Positions 56,016 through 64,000 of a stretch of DNA of 64,000 nucleotides are shown here, one piece after another. The stretch is taken from positions 62,001 to 126,000 of the forward strand of contig NZ_CANKXW010000008.1 in NCBI RefSeq assembly GCF_947487805.1, written 5' to 3'. Within the stretch, counting starts at the first letter, position 1; every line of letters starts with the position of its first letter. The notes beneath the pieces were generated by a model. The model was not told the origin of the DNA. It saw only the letters and a program-made list of their open reading frames with translations, and did no database searches. The stretch comes from an uncultured Tateyamaria sp. (GTDB taxonomy: Bacteria > Pseudomonadota > Alphaproteobacteria > Rhodobacterales > Rhodobacteraceae). Made by a program: the position numbers and the translations under genes.

Positions 56016-56149
56016 CCGACCAATCCCCCAACGACCAGTTCCATGCCTCGTCTTTCATGCAGGGGCACAATGCGGAATACCTCGAACAGATGTACGCCCG
56101 CTATGCCAACGACCCCACGGCGGTCGACGAAAGCTGGCAGGCGTTCTTC
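56012..56149 (+). repeat. Direct repeat B1: sucA 5' part (copy B2 at 57099-57236)
   Basis: These 138 bp match the start of sucA with three differences, all synonymous by my count. The 14 bp upstream (55998-56011 and 57085-57098) are identical, so the copied block includes the sucA ribosome-binding region. Junction with the sucD copy is between 56149 and 56150, with at most 1 bp of microhomology. Confidence 0.9.
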
Positions 56150-56659
56150 GGCGTGATCACGCCGGATGCCTGCAAGATCGGCATCATGCCCGGCCATATT
56201 CACAAGCGCGGCTCCTGCGGGGTTGTGTCCCGGTCGGGCACGCTGACCTATGAGGCGGTCAAGCAGACAACCGATCTGGGCATCGGCCAGTCCTCTGCCG
56301 TTGGCATCGGCGGCGACCCGATCAAAGGGACCGAACATATCGACGTGCTTGAGATGTTCCTTGCTGACCCCGAAACGACAAGCATCATCATGATCGGCGA
56401 GATTGGCGGCAGCGCCGAAGAGGACGCCGCACAGTTCCTCGCGGACGAGAAAAAGGCAGGCCGCTGGAAACCGACCGCAGGCTTCATCGCAGGCCGCACC
56501 GCCCCTCCGGGCCGCCGCATGGGCCACGCGGGCGCGATTGTCGCCGGTGGCAAAGGTGGTGCCGAGGACAAGATCGAAGCCATGCGCGCCGCAGGCATCG
56601 TGGTTGCCGACAGCCCCGCGACGCTGGGTGAGGCGGTGATGGAGGCGATCAAGGGCTAA
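56012..56659 (+). CDS. Chimeric SucA N-terminus / SucD C-terminal domain protein
   Basis: This intact 215-codon gene encodes SucA residues 1-46 ([20 protein letters not shown] ... DESWQAFF) fused in frame to SucD residues 126-294 ([11 protein letters not shown] ... EAIKG). The SucA part is the 2-oxoglutarate dehydrogenase N-terminal segment known to dock E1 to the E2 core. The SucD part is the CoA-ligase domain with the active-site His ([14 protein letters not shown]) but without the CoA-binding Rossmann domain. It keeps the sucA leader (AGTGAGGTCCCCCA), hence an ordinary start. Only synonymous changes separate it from both parent genes. A role is unknown; it may be a neutral recombination scar. 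Confidence 0.9.
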   Translation: MTDQSPNDQFHASSFMQGHNAEYLEQMYARYANDPTAVDESWQAFFGVITPDACKIGIMPGHIHKRGSCGVVSRSGTLTYEAVKQTTDLGIGQSSAVGIGGDPIKGTEHIDVLEMFLADPETTSIIMIGEIGGSAEEDAAQFLADEKKAGRWKPTAGFIAGRTAPPGRRMGHAGAIVAGGKGGAEDKIEAMRAAGIVVADSPATLGEAVMEAIKG

Positions 56660-56691
56660 GGCATGCTGAACGGTGCGCGCATAAGCTCTGA

Positions 56692-56770
56692 GGGCAGCGC
56701 CCGACCCTGGGTGGGTGCTGAAAGCGCCCTCCCGTGGGGAGGGTCGGGCGCTGCCCGGCGTTACCGCCGG
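56692..56770 (+). repeat. Large branched inverted repeat before cargo X2
   Basis: A perfect 16-bp stem (GGGCAGCGCCCGACCC at 56692-56707 with 56741-56756) encloses two hairpins: GGGTGCT-GAA-AGCGCCC (56713-56729, one G-U pair) and TCCC-GTG-GGGA (56730-56740). A further hairpin GGCG-TTAC-CGCC (56757-56768) follows, ending at the SD of the next gene. The fold is a three-way junction. I recall related palindromes in other Roseobacter genomes, so it may be a dispersed element. Confidence 0.7.
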
Positions 56771-56784
56771 GCGGAGGTGCAAAT

Positions 56785-57102
56785 ATGGCTGTAGGTATTG
56801 CAACACCTTTGCTCACCTGCCTGTTGGCAATTCTGCTGATAAGGCAGGTCAAATGGGCGCACGCACGGAACTTAGTCTCTTTGATCTATACGCCTACCAC
56901 CCTCACGCTCCTGATCGCGCTTGTGCTGCCGATTTATTGGAACCTAACCCTTGGTCCGTTGACGGGCAGCTCGGACGATGGGCGTGGGATGGGCGGCGCA
57001 TTTGCTTTGATTGTCGCCTTCCCACTGACCCTCGTACTCAACCTAGTGGTCTACTTTAAGTCCGCTTCTCAGAATGACACCGAAAGTGAGGTCCCCCAAT
57101 GA
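56785..57102 (+). CDS. Small membrane protein (cargo X2 between the chimera and sucA)
   Basis: From ATG 56785 (MAVGIATPLLTCLLAILLIR; GGAGG 8 bp upstream) it has 105 residues and three hydrophobic segments (TCLLAILLIR, TLTLLIALVLPIYW, GAFALIVAFPLTLVLNLVVYF). It is not related to the DUF805 protein at 55593; the two share only their last residues (SEVPQ), which come from the copied sucA leader. Its stop overlaps the sucA start (ATGA). Function unknown. Confidence 0.75.
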   Translation: MAVGIATPLLTCLLAILLIRQVKWAHARNLVSLIYTPTTLTLLIALVLPIYWNLTLGPLTGSSDDGRGMGGAFALIVAFPLTLVLNLVVYFKSASQNDTESEVPQ

Positions 57103-60056
57103 CCGACCAATCCCCCAACGACCAGTTCCATGCCTCGTCCTTCATGCAGGGGCACAATGCGGAATACCTCGAACAGATGTATGCCCGCTATGCCAACGAC
57201 CCCACGGCGGTCGATGAAAGCTGGCAGGCGTTCTTCAAGGCGATGGGCGATGACGAGGTTTCCGTCAAACGCGAGGCCGCGGGGCCCAGTTGGGCGCGCG
57301 CCGACTGGCCGCCGATGCCGGGCGACGACCTGACCGCCGCCCTCACCGGCGAATGGGCGCCCGAGCCGGAGGTCAAAGGGGCCGGTGACAAGATCAAGGC
57401 CAAGGCCGCCGAAAAGGGTGTCGAGGTCTCCGATGACCAGATCAAGCGCGCCGTACTCGACAGCATCCGCGCGCTGATGATCATCCGCGCCTACCGCATC
57501 CGGGGTCACCTCGTGGCCGATCTGGACCCGCTGGGCATGCGCTCCACCGAACCGCACCCCGAGCTCGACCCGAAATCCTACGGCTTTACTGAGGCCGACA
57601 TGGATCGCCCGATCTTTATCGACAACGTTCTGGGCCTCGAAGTCGCGTCGATGCGCGAGATCATCGAGATCGTCAAACGCACCTATTGCGGCACATTCGC
57701 GCTGCAGTACATGCACATCTCGGACCCCGAACAGGCCGGGTGGCTCAAGGAACGGATCGAAGGACTGGGCAAGGAAATCCAGTTCACCCGCGAGGGCCGC
57801 AAGGCGATCCTGAACAAGATGGTCGAGGCCGAGGGCTTCGAGAAATTCCTGCACGTCAAATACATGGGCACCAAACGCTTTGGCCTTGATGGCGGCGAAA
57901 GCCTGATTCCCGCGATGGAGCAGATCATCAAGCGCGGCGGCGCGCTGGGGGTCCGCGAGATCGTGATCGGCATGCCCCACCGGGGTCGTCTGTCCGTGCT
58001 CGCCAATGTGATGCAGAAACCCTACAAGGCGATCTTCAACGAATTCCAGGGCGGGTCGTTCAAACCCGAGGATGTCGACGGATCTGGCGATGTGAAATAC
58101 CACCTCGGTGCCTCGTCCGACCGCGATTTCGACGGCAACTCCGTGCACCTGTCGCTGACCGCGAACCCCAGCCACCTCGAGGCGGTGAACCCCGTCGTGC
58201 TGGGCAAGGCGCGGGCCAAACAGGACCAGTTGGGCGATGACAGCCGCACGTCGGTGATGCCCATCCTGCTGCACGGCGACGCGGCCTTTGCCGGACAGGG
58301 TGTCGTGGCCGAGTGTTTCGCACTGTCAGGCCTGCGCGGCCACAAGGCGGGCGGGACCATGCATATCGTCGTGAACAACCAGATCGGGTTCACGACCGCG
58401 CCGCACTTCTCACGCTCCTCGCCCTATCCCACCGACAACGCGCTGGTGGTCGAAGCGCCGATCTTCCACGTGAATGGCGATGATCCGGAGGCTGTGGTGC
58501 ACGCCGCCAAGGTCGCAACCGAATTCCGCCAGAAGTTCGGCAAGGACGTGGTCATCGACATCTTCTGCTACCGCCGGTTCGGGCATAACGAGGGCGACGA
58601 GCCCATGTTCACCAACCCGGTCATGTACAAGAAGATCAAGAAGCAAAAGACCACGCTGACCCTCTATACCGAACGTCTGGTCCGCGACGGACTGATCCCC
58701 GAAGGCGAGATCGAGGACATGAAAGCCGCGTTCCAGGCCCGCATGAATGACGAGTTCGAGGCCGGCAAGGACTACAAGCCGAACAAGGCCGACTGGCTGG
58801 ACGGCAAGTGGTCGCATCTGGACAAGCACAAGGAAGACTACCAGCGCGGCAAGACGGCCATCGCGCCCGAAACTCTGGCCGATGTGGGCCGCGCGCTGTC
58901 CACCGCCCCCGACGGGTTCCCTGTGCACAAGACGGTGGGCCGGTTGCTCGACGCCAAGAAGGCCATGTTCGAGAGCGGCGAGGGCTTTGACTGGGCCACG
59001 GGCGAAGCGTTGGCCTTTGGCTCGCTGCTGACCGAAGGGTTCCCCGTCCGGCTCGCCGGTCAGGACAGCACGCGCGGCACGTTCAGCCAGCGGCACTCGG
59101 GCCTGATCAATCAGGACACCGAGGAACGGTACTATCCCCTGAACGCGATCCGCGCGGGCCAGGCGCAATACGAAGTCATCGACTCGATGCTGTCGGAATA
59201 CGCGGTGCTGGGGTTCGAGTACGGCTATTCTCTGGCCGAACCCAACGCCCTGACCCTGTGGGAGGCGCAGTTCGGCGACTTTGCCAACGGCGCGCAGATC
59301 ATGTTCGACCAGTTCATCAGCTCGGGCGAAAGCAAGTGGCTGCGCATGTCCGGCCTCGTGGTGCTGCTGCCCCACGGGTTCGAGGGCCAAGGCCCCGAAC
59401 ACTCCTCCGCCCGGCTGGAACGGTTCCTGCAAATGTGTGGTCAGGACAACTGGATCGTCGCCAACTGCACGACACCGGCCAACTATTTCCACATCCTGCG
59501 CCGCCAGATCCACCGCGACTTCCGCAAGCCGCTGATCCTGATGACGCCCAAGTCGCTCTTGCGTCATAAACTGGCCGTGTCCAAGGCCGAGGAGTTCACG
59601 ACCGGATCCAGCTTCCACCGCGTGCTCTGGGATGACGCACAACTGGGCAATTCGGACACCACATTGGCCGCCGATGACAAGATCAAGCGTGTCGTGATGT
59701 GTTCGGGCAAGGTCTATTATGACCTGCTCGAGGAACGCGATGCCCGCGGGATCGACGACGTCTATCTGATGCGGATCGAACAGTTCTATCCGTTCCCGGC
59801 GATCAGTCTGGTCAAGGAACTGGAACGGTTCAAGGGGGCCGAAATGGTCTGGTGTCAGGAAGAGCCCAAGAACCAGGGCGGTTGGACCTTCATAGAGCCC
59901 AACATCGAATGGGTGCTGACCCGGATCAAGGCCAAGCACCAGCGCCCCGTTTACGTGGGCCGCGCCACATCGGCCTCGCCCGCCACGGGCCTCGCCAGCC
60001 AGCACAAAGCACAACAAGCCGCTCTCGTCGACGAAGCGCTGACCATCAAAGGATAA
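57099..60056 (+). CDS. sucA: 2-oxoglutarate dehydrogenase E1 component
   Basis: The 985-residue product begins with the E2-docking segment (about 1-46), then the thiamine-diphosphate-dependent dehydrogenase domains with [45 protein letters not shown], and the C-terminal transketolase-like part ([33 protein letters not shown]). It decarboxylates 2-oxoglutarate and reductively succinylates SucB. Full length for the family. Its first 138 bp are duplicated upstream. Confidence 0.98.
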   Translation: MTDQSPNDQFHASSFMQGHNAEYLEQMYARYANDPTAVDESWQAFFKAMGDDEVSVKREAAGPSWARADWPPMPGDDLTAALTGEWAPEPEVKGAGDKIKAKAAEKGVEVSDDQIKRAVLDSIRALMIIRAYRIRGHLVADLDPLGMRSTEPHPELDPKSYGFTEADMDRPIFIDNVLGLEVASMREIIEIVKRTYCGTFALQYMHISDPEQAGWLKERIEGLGKEIQFTREGRKAILNKMVEAEGFEKFLHVKYMGTKRFGLDGGESLIPAMEQIIKRGGALGVREIVIGMPHRGRLSVLANVMQKPYKAIFNEFQGGSFKPEDVDGSGDVKYHLGASSDRDFDGNSVHLSLTANPSHLEAVNPVVLGKARAKQDQLGDDSRTSVMPILLHGDAAFAGQGVVAECFALSGLRGHKAGGTMHIVVNNQIGFTTAPHFSRSSPYPTDNALVVEAPIFHVNGDDPEAVVHAAKVATEFRQKFGKDVVIDIFCYRRFGHNEGDEPMFTNPVMYKKIKKQKTTLTLYTERLVRDGLIPEGEIEDMKAAFQARMNDEFEAGKDYKPNKADWLDGKWSHLDKHKEDYQRGKTAIAPETLADVGRALSTAPDGFPVHKTVGRLLDAKKAMFESGEGFDWATGEALAFGSLLTEGFPVRLAGQDSTRGTFSQRHSGLINQDTEERYYPLNAIRAGQAQYEVIDSMLSEYAVLGFEYGYSLAEPNALTLWEAQFGDFANGAQIMFDQFISSGESKWLRMSGLVVLLPHGFEGQGPEHSSARLERFLQMCGQDNWIVANCTTPANYFHILRRQIHRDFRKPLILMTPKSLLRHKLAVSKAEEFTTGSSFHRVLWDDAQLGNSDTTLAADDKIKRVVMCSGKVYYDLLEERDARGIDDVYLMRIEQFYPFPAISLVKELERFKGAEMVWCQEEPKNQGGWTFIEPNIEWVLTRIKAKHQRPVYVGRATSASPATGLASQHKAQQAALVDEALTIKG

Positions 60057-60060
60057 GACC

Positions 60061-61581
60061 ATGACCACCGAAGTCCGCGTGCCCACCCTGGGCGAAAGCG
60101 TCACCGAAGCCACCGTCGCAACCTGGTTCAAGAAACCCGGCGACAGCGTGGCGGTTGATGAAATGCTCTGCGAGCTGGAGACCGACAAGGTCACCGTCGA
60201 AGTGCCCAGCCCCGTGGCTGGCACGCTTGGCGACATCATCGCCGCCGAAGGTGACACGGTGGGTGTCGATGCCCTTCTGGCCACGATCTCCGAAGGGGCC
60301 AGCGCCGATACGCCCGCCGCCGATCCCGCCCCTGCGCCAGCGGCCGCCGAAGCACCCGCCGCGGGCGGCGACAGCGTCGACGTCATGGTGCCGACCTTGG
60401 GTGAAAGCGTGACCGAGGCCACGGTGAGCACATGGTTCAAGGCCGTGGGCGACAGCGTGGCGCAGGATGAAATGCTCTGCGAGCTGGAGACAGACAAGGT
60501 CAGCGTCGAAGTGCCCGCCCCCGCCGCCGGTGTGCTGGCCGAAATCACGGCCCCCGAGGGGACAACGGTGGATGCCACTGCCAAACTGGCGGTGATCTCG
60601 TCCTCTGGCGCAGTGCCCGCCGCGACCGAAGGCAACCCGGAGCCCACGAGCAACTATGAAACGCCGCCCGCCGGCGCGGGCCGGTCGGATGTCGAGGACG
60701 CCCCCGCTGCGAAAAAGGCAATGGCCGAGGCAGGCATCAGCCGCGATGCGGTCACTGGATCTGGCCGCGACGGCCGCGTGATGAAAGACGACGTGGCCAA
60801 GGCCGTCGCAGCAGCACGCTCGGCCCCGCCGCCTGCGGCGAGCGCGCCCGCCCCGCGTGCCCCGGTTGCCGCAGATGACGCCGCGCGCGAGGAGCGGGTG
60901 AAGATGACGCGCCTGCGTCAGACCATCGCCAAGCGTCTGAAGGACAGCCAGAACACCGCCGCGATGCTCACCACCTACAACGAGGTCGACATGACCGAGG
61001 TGATGGCCCTGCGCAACGAATACAAGGACCTGTTCCTGAAGAAGCACGGGGTCAAACTGGGCTTCATGTCCTTCTTCACCAAGGCCTGTGTGCACGCGCT
61101 GAAAGAAGTGCCGGAGGTGAATGCCGAGATTGACGGCACCGACATCGTCTACAAGAACTTTGTCCACATGGGCATCGCTGCGGGCACGCCCACGGGCCTC
61201 GTGGTGCCGGTGATCCGCGACGCGGACGCGATGAGCTTTGCCGCCATCGAAAAGGCCATCGCCGAAAAAGGCGCCCGCGCGCGCGACGGAAAGCTGTCGA
61301 TGGCCGAGATGCAGGGTGGTACCTTCACGATCTCCAATGGTGGCGTCTACGGCTCGCTCATGTCCTCGCCCATCCTGAACCCGCCGCAGTCGGGTATCCT
61401 CGGCATGCACAAGATCCAGGACCGTCCCATGGCCATCGGCGGCCAGGTGGTGATCCGCCCGATGATGTATCTGGCGCTCAGCTATGACCACCGCATCGTG
61501 GACGGCAAGGGGGCGGTGACGTTCCTCGTGCGGGTCAAGGAAGCGCTGGAGGATCCGCGGCGGTTGTTGATGGATTTGTAA
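60061..61581 (+). CDS. sucB: Dihydrolipoyl succinyltransferase (E2) with two lipoyl domains
   Basis: The 506-residue product has two lipoyl domains (about 1-78 and 102-180), each with the lipoylated ELETDKV sequence. An Ala/Pro linker, a peripheral-subunit-binding domain ([20 protein letters not shown], about 218-255) and a catalytic domain ending [17 protein letters not shown] follow. It forms the core to which SucA and Lpd bind. Enterobacterial SucB has one lipoyl domain; two is usual in Rhodobacterales. It starts 4 bp after sucA. Confidence 0.97.
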   Translation: MTTEVRVPTLGESVTEATVATWFKKPGDSVAVDEMLCELETDKVTVEVPSPVAGTLGDIIAAEGDTVGVDALLATISEGASADTPAADPAPAPAAAEAPAAGGDSVDVMVPTLGESVTEATVSTWFKAVGDSVAQDEMLCELETDKVSVEVPAPAAGVLAEITAPEGTTVDATAKLAVISSSGAVPAATEGNPEPTSNYETPPAGAGRSDVEDAPAAKKAMAEAGISRDAVTGSGRDGRVMKDDVAKAVAAARSAPPPAASAPAPRAPVAADDAAREERVKMTRLRQTIAKRLKDSQNTAAMLTTYNEVDMTEVMALRNEYKDLFLKKHGVKLGFMSFFTKACVHALKEVPEVNAEIDGTDIVYKNFVHMGIAAGTPTGLVVPVIRDADAMSFAAIEKAIAEKGARARDGKLSMAEMQGGTFTISNGGVYGSLMSSPILNPPQSGILGMHKIQDRPMAIGGQVVIRPMMYLALSYDHRIVDGKGAVTFLVRVKEALEDPRRLLMDL

Positions 61582-61594
61582 AAGGAACCTGTTT

Positions 61595-62146
61595 GTGAGC
61601 AATGAGCGTATATTTTCGTCATTTGGGCATTACTGGCGTCGGGATTTGGTCGATTGGGATGAACACAGCGCACCAATTAGTGGTTGCTTAACCCGGCATT
61701 CGATCACACCCGACATCAATATCCGCCGACAGAAAGGTATCTACGTCCTTTGGGACAATCAGCGACGTCCGGTGTATGTTGGACAGGTTGGAAAAGGTAA
61801 AACTCCTTCAAGAACGTTTTTTGCCCGGTTAAAGGAGCATCTTACTGGGCAAATTTCGGATCGTTGGACCCATTTTTCTTGGTTCGGCATACTGCCATAC
61901 GACGAGAAGGGACATGCTTCTGCCGACATCGAAGCCGAGATCGCGGGTGTTTCTTTCGAGACCGGACTCAACCAGCTTGAAGCGATTCTAATGTCGGTTA
62001 TTGAACCGCCATTTAATTCGAAAGGTCCTCAATGGGCTGGTGCAGCTCAATACTATCAGTGGAGCGAATACGAGGATGTCACTTTGGATGATGTGTACAG
62101 CGAAGTCAAAAAACTTAGAAAACAGATCAAGAAAAGTAATGTGTAA
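61595..62146 (+). CDS. GIY-YIG nuclease-like protein
   Basis: The 183-residue product uses a GTG start (SD AAGGAA upstream) 13 bp after sucB. It has a GIY-YIG-type core, KGIYVLWDNQRRPVYVGQVG, followed by FFARLKEHL and a later Glu in LNQLEAILMSVIEPPFN. Its DNA is clearly less GC-rich than the suc genes and its codon use is unlike theirs, so it was probably acquired. It could be a stand-alone nuclease or part of a defence function; nothing nearby decides. Confidence 0.75.
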   Translation: MSNERIFSSFGHYWRRDLVDWDEHSAPISGCLTRHSITPDINIRRQKGIYVLWDNQRRPVYVGQVGKGKTPSRTFFARLKEHLTGQISDRWTHFSWFGILPYDEKGHASADIEAEIAGVSFETGLNQLEAILMSVIEPPFNSKGPQWAGAAQYYQWSEYEDVTLDDVYSEVKKLRKQIKKSNV

Positions 62147-62161
62147 AATGAGCGGCGAGGC

Positions 62162-62548
62162 ATGACCCCAGAACTCACCTACCTCACCTACGCAGTCATC
62201 CTCCTGATCGCCCACACCATCCTTCAGGCGACCTTCTCTGACCTGTCCAAAGGGCTCGGCTGGGCGCTCGGCCCACAGGATGAACCGCGCGACCAGAACG
62301 TGATCGCTGGCCGCATTCAGCGTGCCCTCAAGAACTACCTCGAAACCCTGCCCGCCTTCATCGCTCTGGCGCTGATGCTCAAGGTCACCGACCTTGGCAC
62401 GGCAACCACCGCCACCGGCGCGGCCCTGTGGTTCTGGGCCCGCGTCGCCTACATCCCCGCCTATGCGTCCGGCATTCCCATGCTCCGCTCCCTCGCGTGG
62501 TTCGCCTCGCTGGGCGGTCTGGCCATGATGCTCCTGCCTCTGCTGTGA
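62162..62548 (+). CDS. MAPEG family membrane protein (first of two)
   Basis: The 128-residue protein has about four hydrophobic segments and the MAPEG/YecN-type features RIQRALKNYLETLPAFIALAL and WARVAYIPAYASGI. Relatives are glutathione-dependent membrane enzymes in eukaryotes; the bacterial role is unknown. A second, similar gene lies at 63087, with one gene between them. Confidence 0.85.
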   Translation: MTPELTYLTYAVILLIAHTILQATFSDLSKGLGWALGPQDEPRDQNVIAGRIQRALKNYLETLPAFIALALMLKVTDLGTATTATGAALWFWARVAYIPAYASGIPMLRSLAWFASLGGLAMMLLPLL

Positions 62549-63090
62549 CCCGCGCCGCCGCATATGCCCGCGCCATCGCCGCGCGCCGTGCCTTTCGGCT
62601 GCCGGGCTATCCCACGTTGGCCGAAGCGGGGTTTGACGGCGACTATGTCTCGCCCATCCAGATGACGTCCGGCAACCTCACCGGCCCGCTCTTGATGTCC
62701 AAGGACTGGCTCGACGCGCCCTCGGCAGAGGCCCACAAGGCCCAGCTGAAACGAACCGGATACCTGCCGAACATCCCCTACAACAAGGTGATCGACCGGG
62801 TCCTGCGTTTGCTGAACCTCACCCGTGCCGACATCTACATCACGCCTGTCTTCCACCTGCTGACGCCCAAACGCTCCAGCACGATCCCCGCCGCCCACGC
62901 GCGCGCCAGCTTTGACGCCATCGGACGGCACGAACTCATGGGCCGCCGCCCCGTGGCGCTGGGACAGGACAGCGCGCGGGTGCTGGCACATTTCAACATC
63001 GACCACATCGCGGCCCCGCATCCCTCTGCCCGTATCGGGAGCTATGACCACCGCGCCCAAGCCATCGCCCGGGCGGTGCGCGCCGCATGA
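62545..63090 (+). CDS. Uncharacterised protein, possibly uracil-DNA-glycosylase-like
   Basis: I start this at GTG 62545, which overlaps the stop of the MAPEG gene (GTGA) and gives 181 residues. LPNIPYNKVIDRVLRLLNLTRADIYITPVFHLL, ALGQDSARVLAHFNI and the late APHPSAR resemble the middle and the HPS-type end of the uracil-DNA glycosylase superfamily. The usual GxDPY motif is not visible, so activity is uncertain. It is coupled to both MAPEG genes. Confidence 0.55.
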   Translation: MTRAAAYARAIAARRAFRLPGYPTLAEAGFDGDYVSPIQMTSGNLTGPLLMSKDWLDAPSAEAHKAQLKRTGYLPNIPYNKVIDRVLRLLNLTRADIYITPVFHLLTPKRSSTIPAAHARASFDAIGRHELMGRRPVALGQDSARVLAHFNIDHIAAPHPSARIGSYDHRAQAIARAVRAA

Positions 63091-63497
63091 CCGCCGAACT
63101 CACCGCCCTTACCCTTGCGGCCCTGCTGCAAACCGCCCAATTCTACCTGATGGCAATTCCCACCAATATCGAATTGCCCCAAGGCAAGACCCTGTCTCCG
63201 CGCGACCGCGCCCGCCTTGGCGGCGACATTCAGGATCAGGTCTCGCCCAAAACCGCCCGCCTGATCCGCGCCTGGGAAAACCACTTCGAAAGCCTGGCCC
63301 TCTTTGCCATCGCCTGCACCGTCATCGCGATCTCGGACCAGTCAACCCCGCTCACCGCCGCCTGCGCCTATATCTACGTCGCCGCACGCGTCGCCTATAT
63401 CCCCGCCTACTATTTCGGCCTCGTCCCCTGGCGGTCGCTGATCTGGTACACAGGCTTTACCGCCACAACCGTCATGCTCATCTCCGCACTTCTTTAA
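63087..63497 (+). CDS. MAPEG family membrane protein (second of two)
   Basis: The 136-residue protein has about four hydrophobic segments, with RLIRAWENHFESLALFAIAC and VAARVAYIPAYYFGLVPWRS, clearly related to the protein at 62162 (shared ARVAYIPAY). It overlaps the preceding gene by ATGA. Together the three genes form a small coupled unit inserted between sucB and lpd. Confidence 0.85.
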   Translation: MTAELTALTLAALLQTAQFYLMAIPTNIELPQGKTLSPRDRARLGGDIQDQVSPKTARLIRAWENHFESLALFAIACTVIAISDQSTPLTAACAYIYVAARVAYIPAYYFGLVPWRSLIWYTGFTATTVMLISALL

Positions 63498-63555
63498 CCT
63501 TCCTTTCGCACCAAATACCTCGGGGGACGGCCAAAGGCCGGGGGGCAGCGCCCCC
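63498..63555 (+). repeat. Intergenic repeat with two hairpins (copy 2)
   Basis: The box CCTTCCTTTCGC ... AATACCTCGGGGG starts directly after the stop at 63497 and is followed by CGGCC-AAA-GGCCG (63528-63540) and GGGGGC-AGC-GCCCCC (63541-63555). Compared with copy 1 at 20444-20502, the box is nearly identical, while the stems differ in sequence but stay paired. Confidence 0.7.
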
Positions 63556-63584
63556 GCCCCACACCAACAAAAAGGACCACACCC

Positions 63585-64000
63585 ATGGCCTCATACGACG
63601 TGATCATCATCGGCTCCGGCCCCGGCGGCTATGTCTGCGCCATCCGCTGCGCGCAGCTGGGCCTGAAAACCGCCTGTGTCGAAGGGCGCGAGACGCTGGG
63701 CGGCACCTGCCTGAACGTGGGCTGCATCCCCTCCAAGGCGCTCCTGCACGCCTCCCACATGCTGCACGAGGCCGAGCACAATTTTGCCGCCATGGGTCTC
63801 AAGGGCAAATCGCCTTCGGTCGACTGGAAACAGATGCTGGCCTATAAATCCGACACCATCGGGCAGAACACCAAGGGTGTCGAATTCTTGTTCAAGAAGA
63901 ACAAGGTCGACTGGCTCAAGGGCTGGGGCTCCATCCCCGAGGCGGGCAAGGTCAAGGTTGGCGACGAGGTCCACGAGGCCAAGAACATCATCGTGGCTTC
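63585..64000 (+). CDS. lpd: Dihydrolipoyl dehydrogenase (E3), 3' end outside the window
   Basis: The first 138 residues are visible: the FAD-binding [21 protein letters not shown] and the redox-active disulfide [17 protein letters not shown]3 reoxidises the dihydrolipoyl groups of SucB with NAD. Following sucA and sucB, this is the E3 of the 2-oxoglutarate dehydrogenase complex. The reading frame is intact to the window end. Confidence 0.96.
   Translation, partial: MASYDVIIIGSGPGGYVCAIRCAQLGLKTACVEGRETLGGTCLNVGCIPSKALLHASHMLHEAEHNFAAMGLKGKSPSVDWKQMLAYKSDTIGQNTKGVEFLFKKNKVDWLKGWGSIPEAGKVKVGDEVHEAKNIIVA

Noticed and set aside
56012-56659. The chimera as an assembly error
   Set aside because: A misjoin would copy the parent sequences exactly. 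Here about 30 scattered silent differences, a different stop codon and different flanking genes show a real second locus, though long reads would be decisive.
56692-56756. The 16-bp inverted repeat as the end of a transposon
   Set aside because: There is no transposase, no target duplication, and the arms are only 33 bp apart, so it is a hairpin rather than paired insertion-sequence ends.

Overview
The window looks like a GC-rich chromosomal segment of a marine alphaproteobacterium of the Rhodobacterales (Roseobacter group). The evidence is the mdh / sucC-sucD-sucA-sucB-lpd / sdhCDAB supercluster interleaved with ethylmalonyl-CoA pathway genes (ccrA, ecm, mcl2, mch), a SucB with two lipoyl domains, LuxI/LuxR quorum sensing, a LexA site of the alphaproteobacterial GTTC-N7-GTTC type, and many small Rhodobacterales-type proteins of unknown function. 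No rRNA, tRNA, transposase, phage or CRISPR array was recognised.

Layout. 1-3.2 kb: capsule export (kpsT fragment, kpsE) followed by kdsA, which makes the Kdo precursor. 3.3-6.2 kb: a lipoprotein and a multidomain peptidoglycan-active protein. 6.3-17.7 kb: mostly housekeeping genes (asmA, rimO, hemolysin III family, yigZ, M48 peptidase, class IV aminotransferase, uspA, nfuA, tsaB-rimI) plus an SOS-controlled small protein at 9.8 kb. 17.8-22.6 kb: a BMP-type nucleoside ABC transporter. 22.7-26 kb: a TauE-type exporter, its partner membrane protein and a RecD-like helicase. 26-27.7 kb: luxI, luxR and a small overlapping gene. 27.9-33.2 kb: ccrA, an acyltransferase and ecm. 33.4-36.7 kb: an H-NS-like protein, deoD, a DUF1989 protein and ornithine decarboxylase with a structured leader. 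36.9-41.5 kb: the sdh operon on the minus strand. 41.6-46 kb: a vWA protein, a metallopeptidase and the mch / DUF1737 / nnrU / mcl2 operon. 46-64 kb: mdh, a class III adenylate cyclase, a glycosyltransferase, then the long suc operon with accessory genes between the TCA genes, ending in a truncated lpd.

How it works together. The TCA cycle and the ethylmalonyl-CoA pathway (acetyl-CoA assimilation) are physically interwoven. Two shared cis motifs seem to tie them together. A tandem TGTGATCACA palindrome pair with identical 21-bp spacing lies upstream of both sdhC and sucC. A GCCGCAGYGCAG-type box lies upstream of ccrA, ecm and mcl2, and more weakly of mdh.

The most striking feature is an intact gene at 56012-56659. 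It joins the first 46 residues of SucA (the E2-docking segment) to residues 126-294 of SucD (the CoA-ligase domain with the phosphohistidine motif). The SucD part is identical in protein to the neighbouring full-length SucD although the DNA carries about 29 synonymous differences. It sits between two unrelated small membrane-protein genes in a tandem sucD-X1-[sucA'-'sucD]-X2-sucA arrangement. A second, older-looking partial duplication (53658-53819) follows a sulfotransferase in the same operon, so the suc operon appears to be a recurrent site for cargo insertion and 3'-end duplication.
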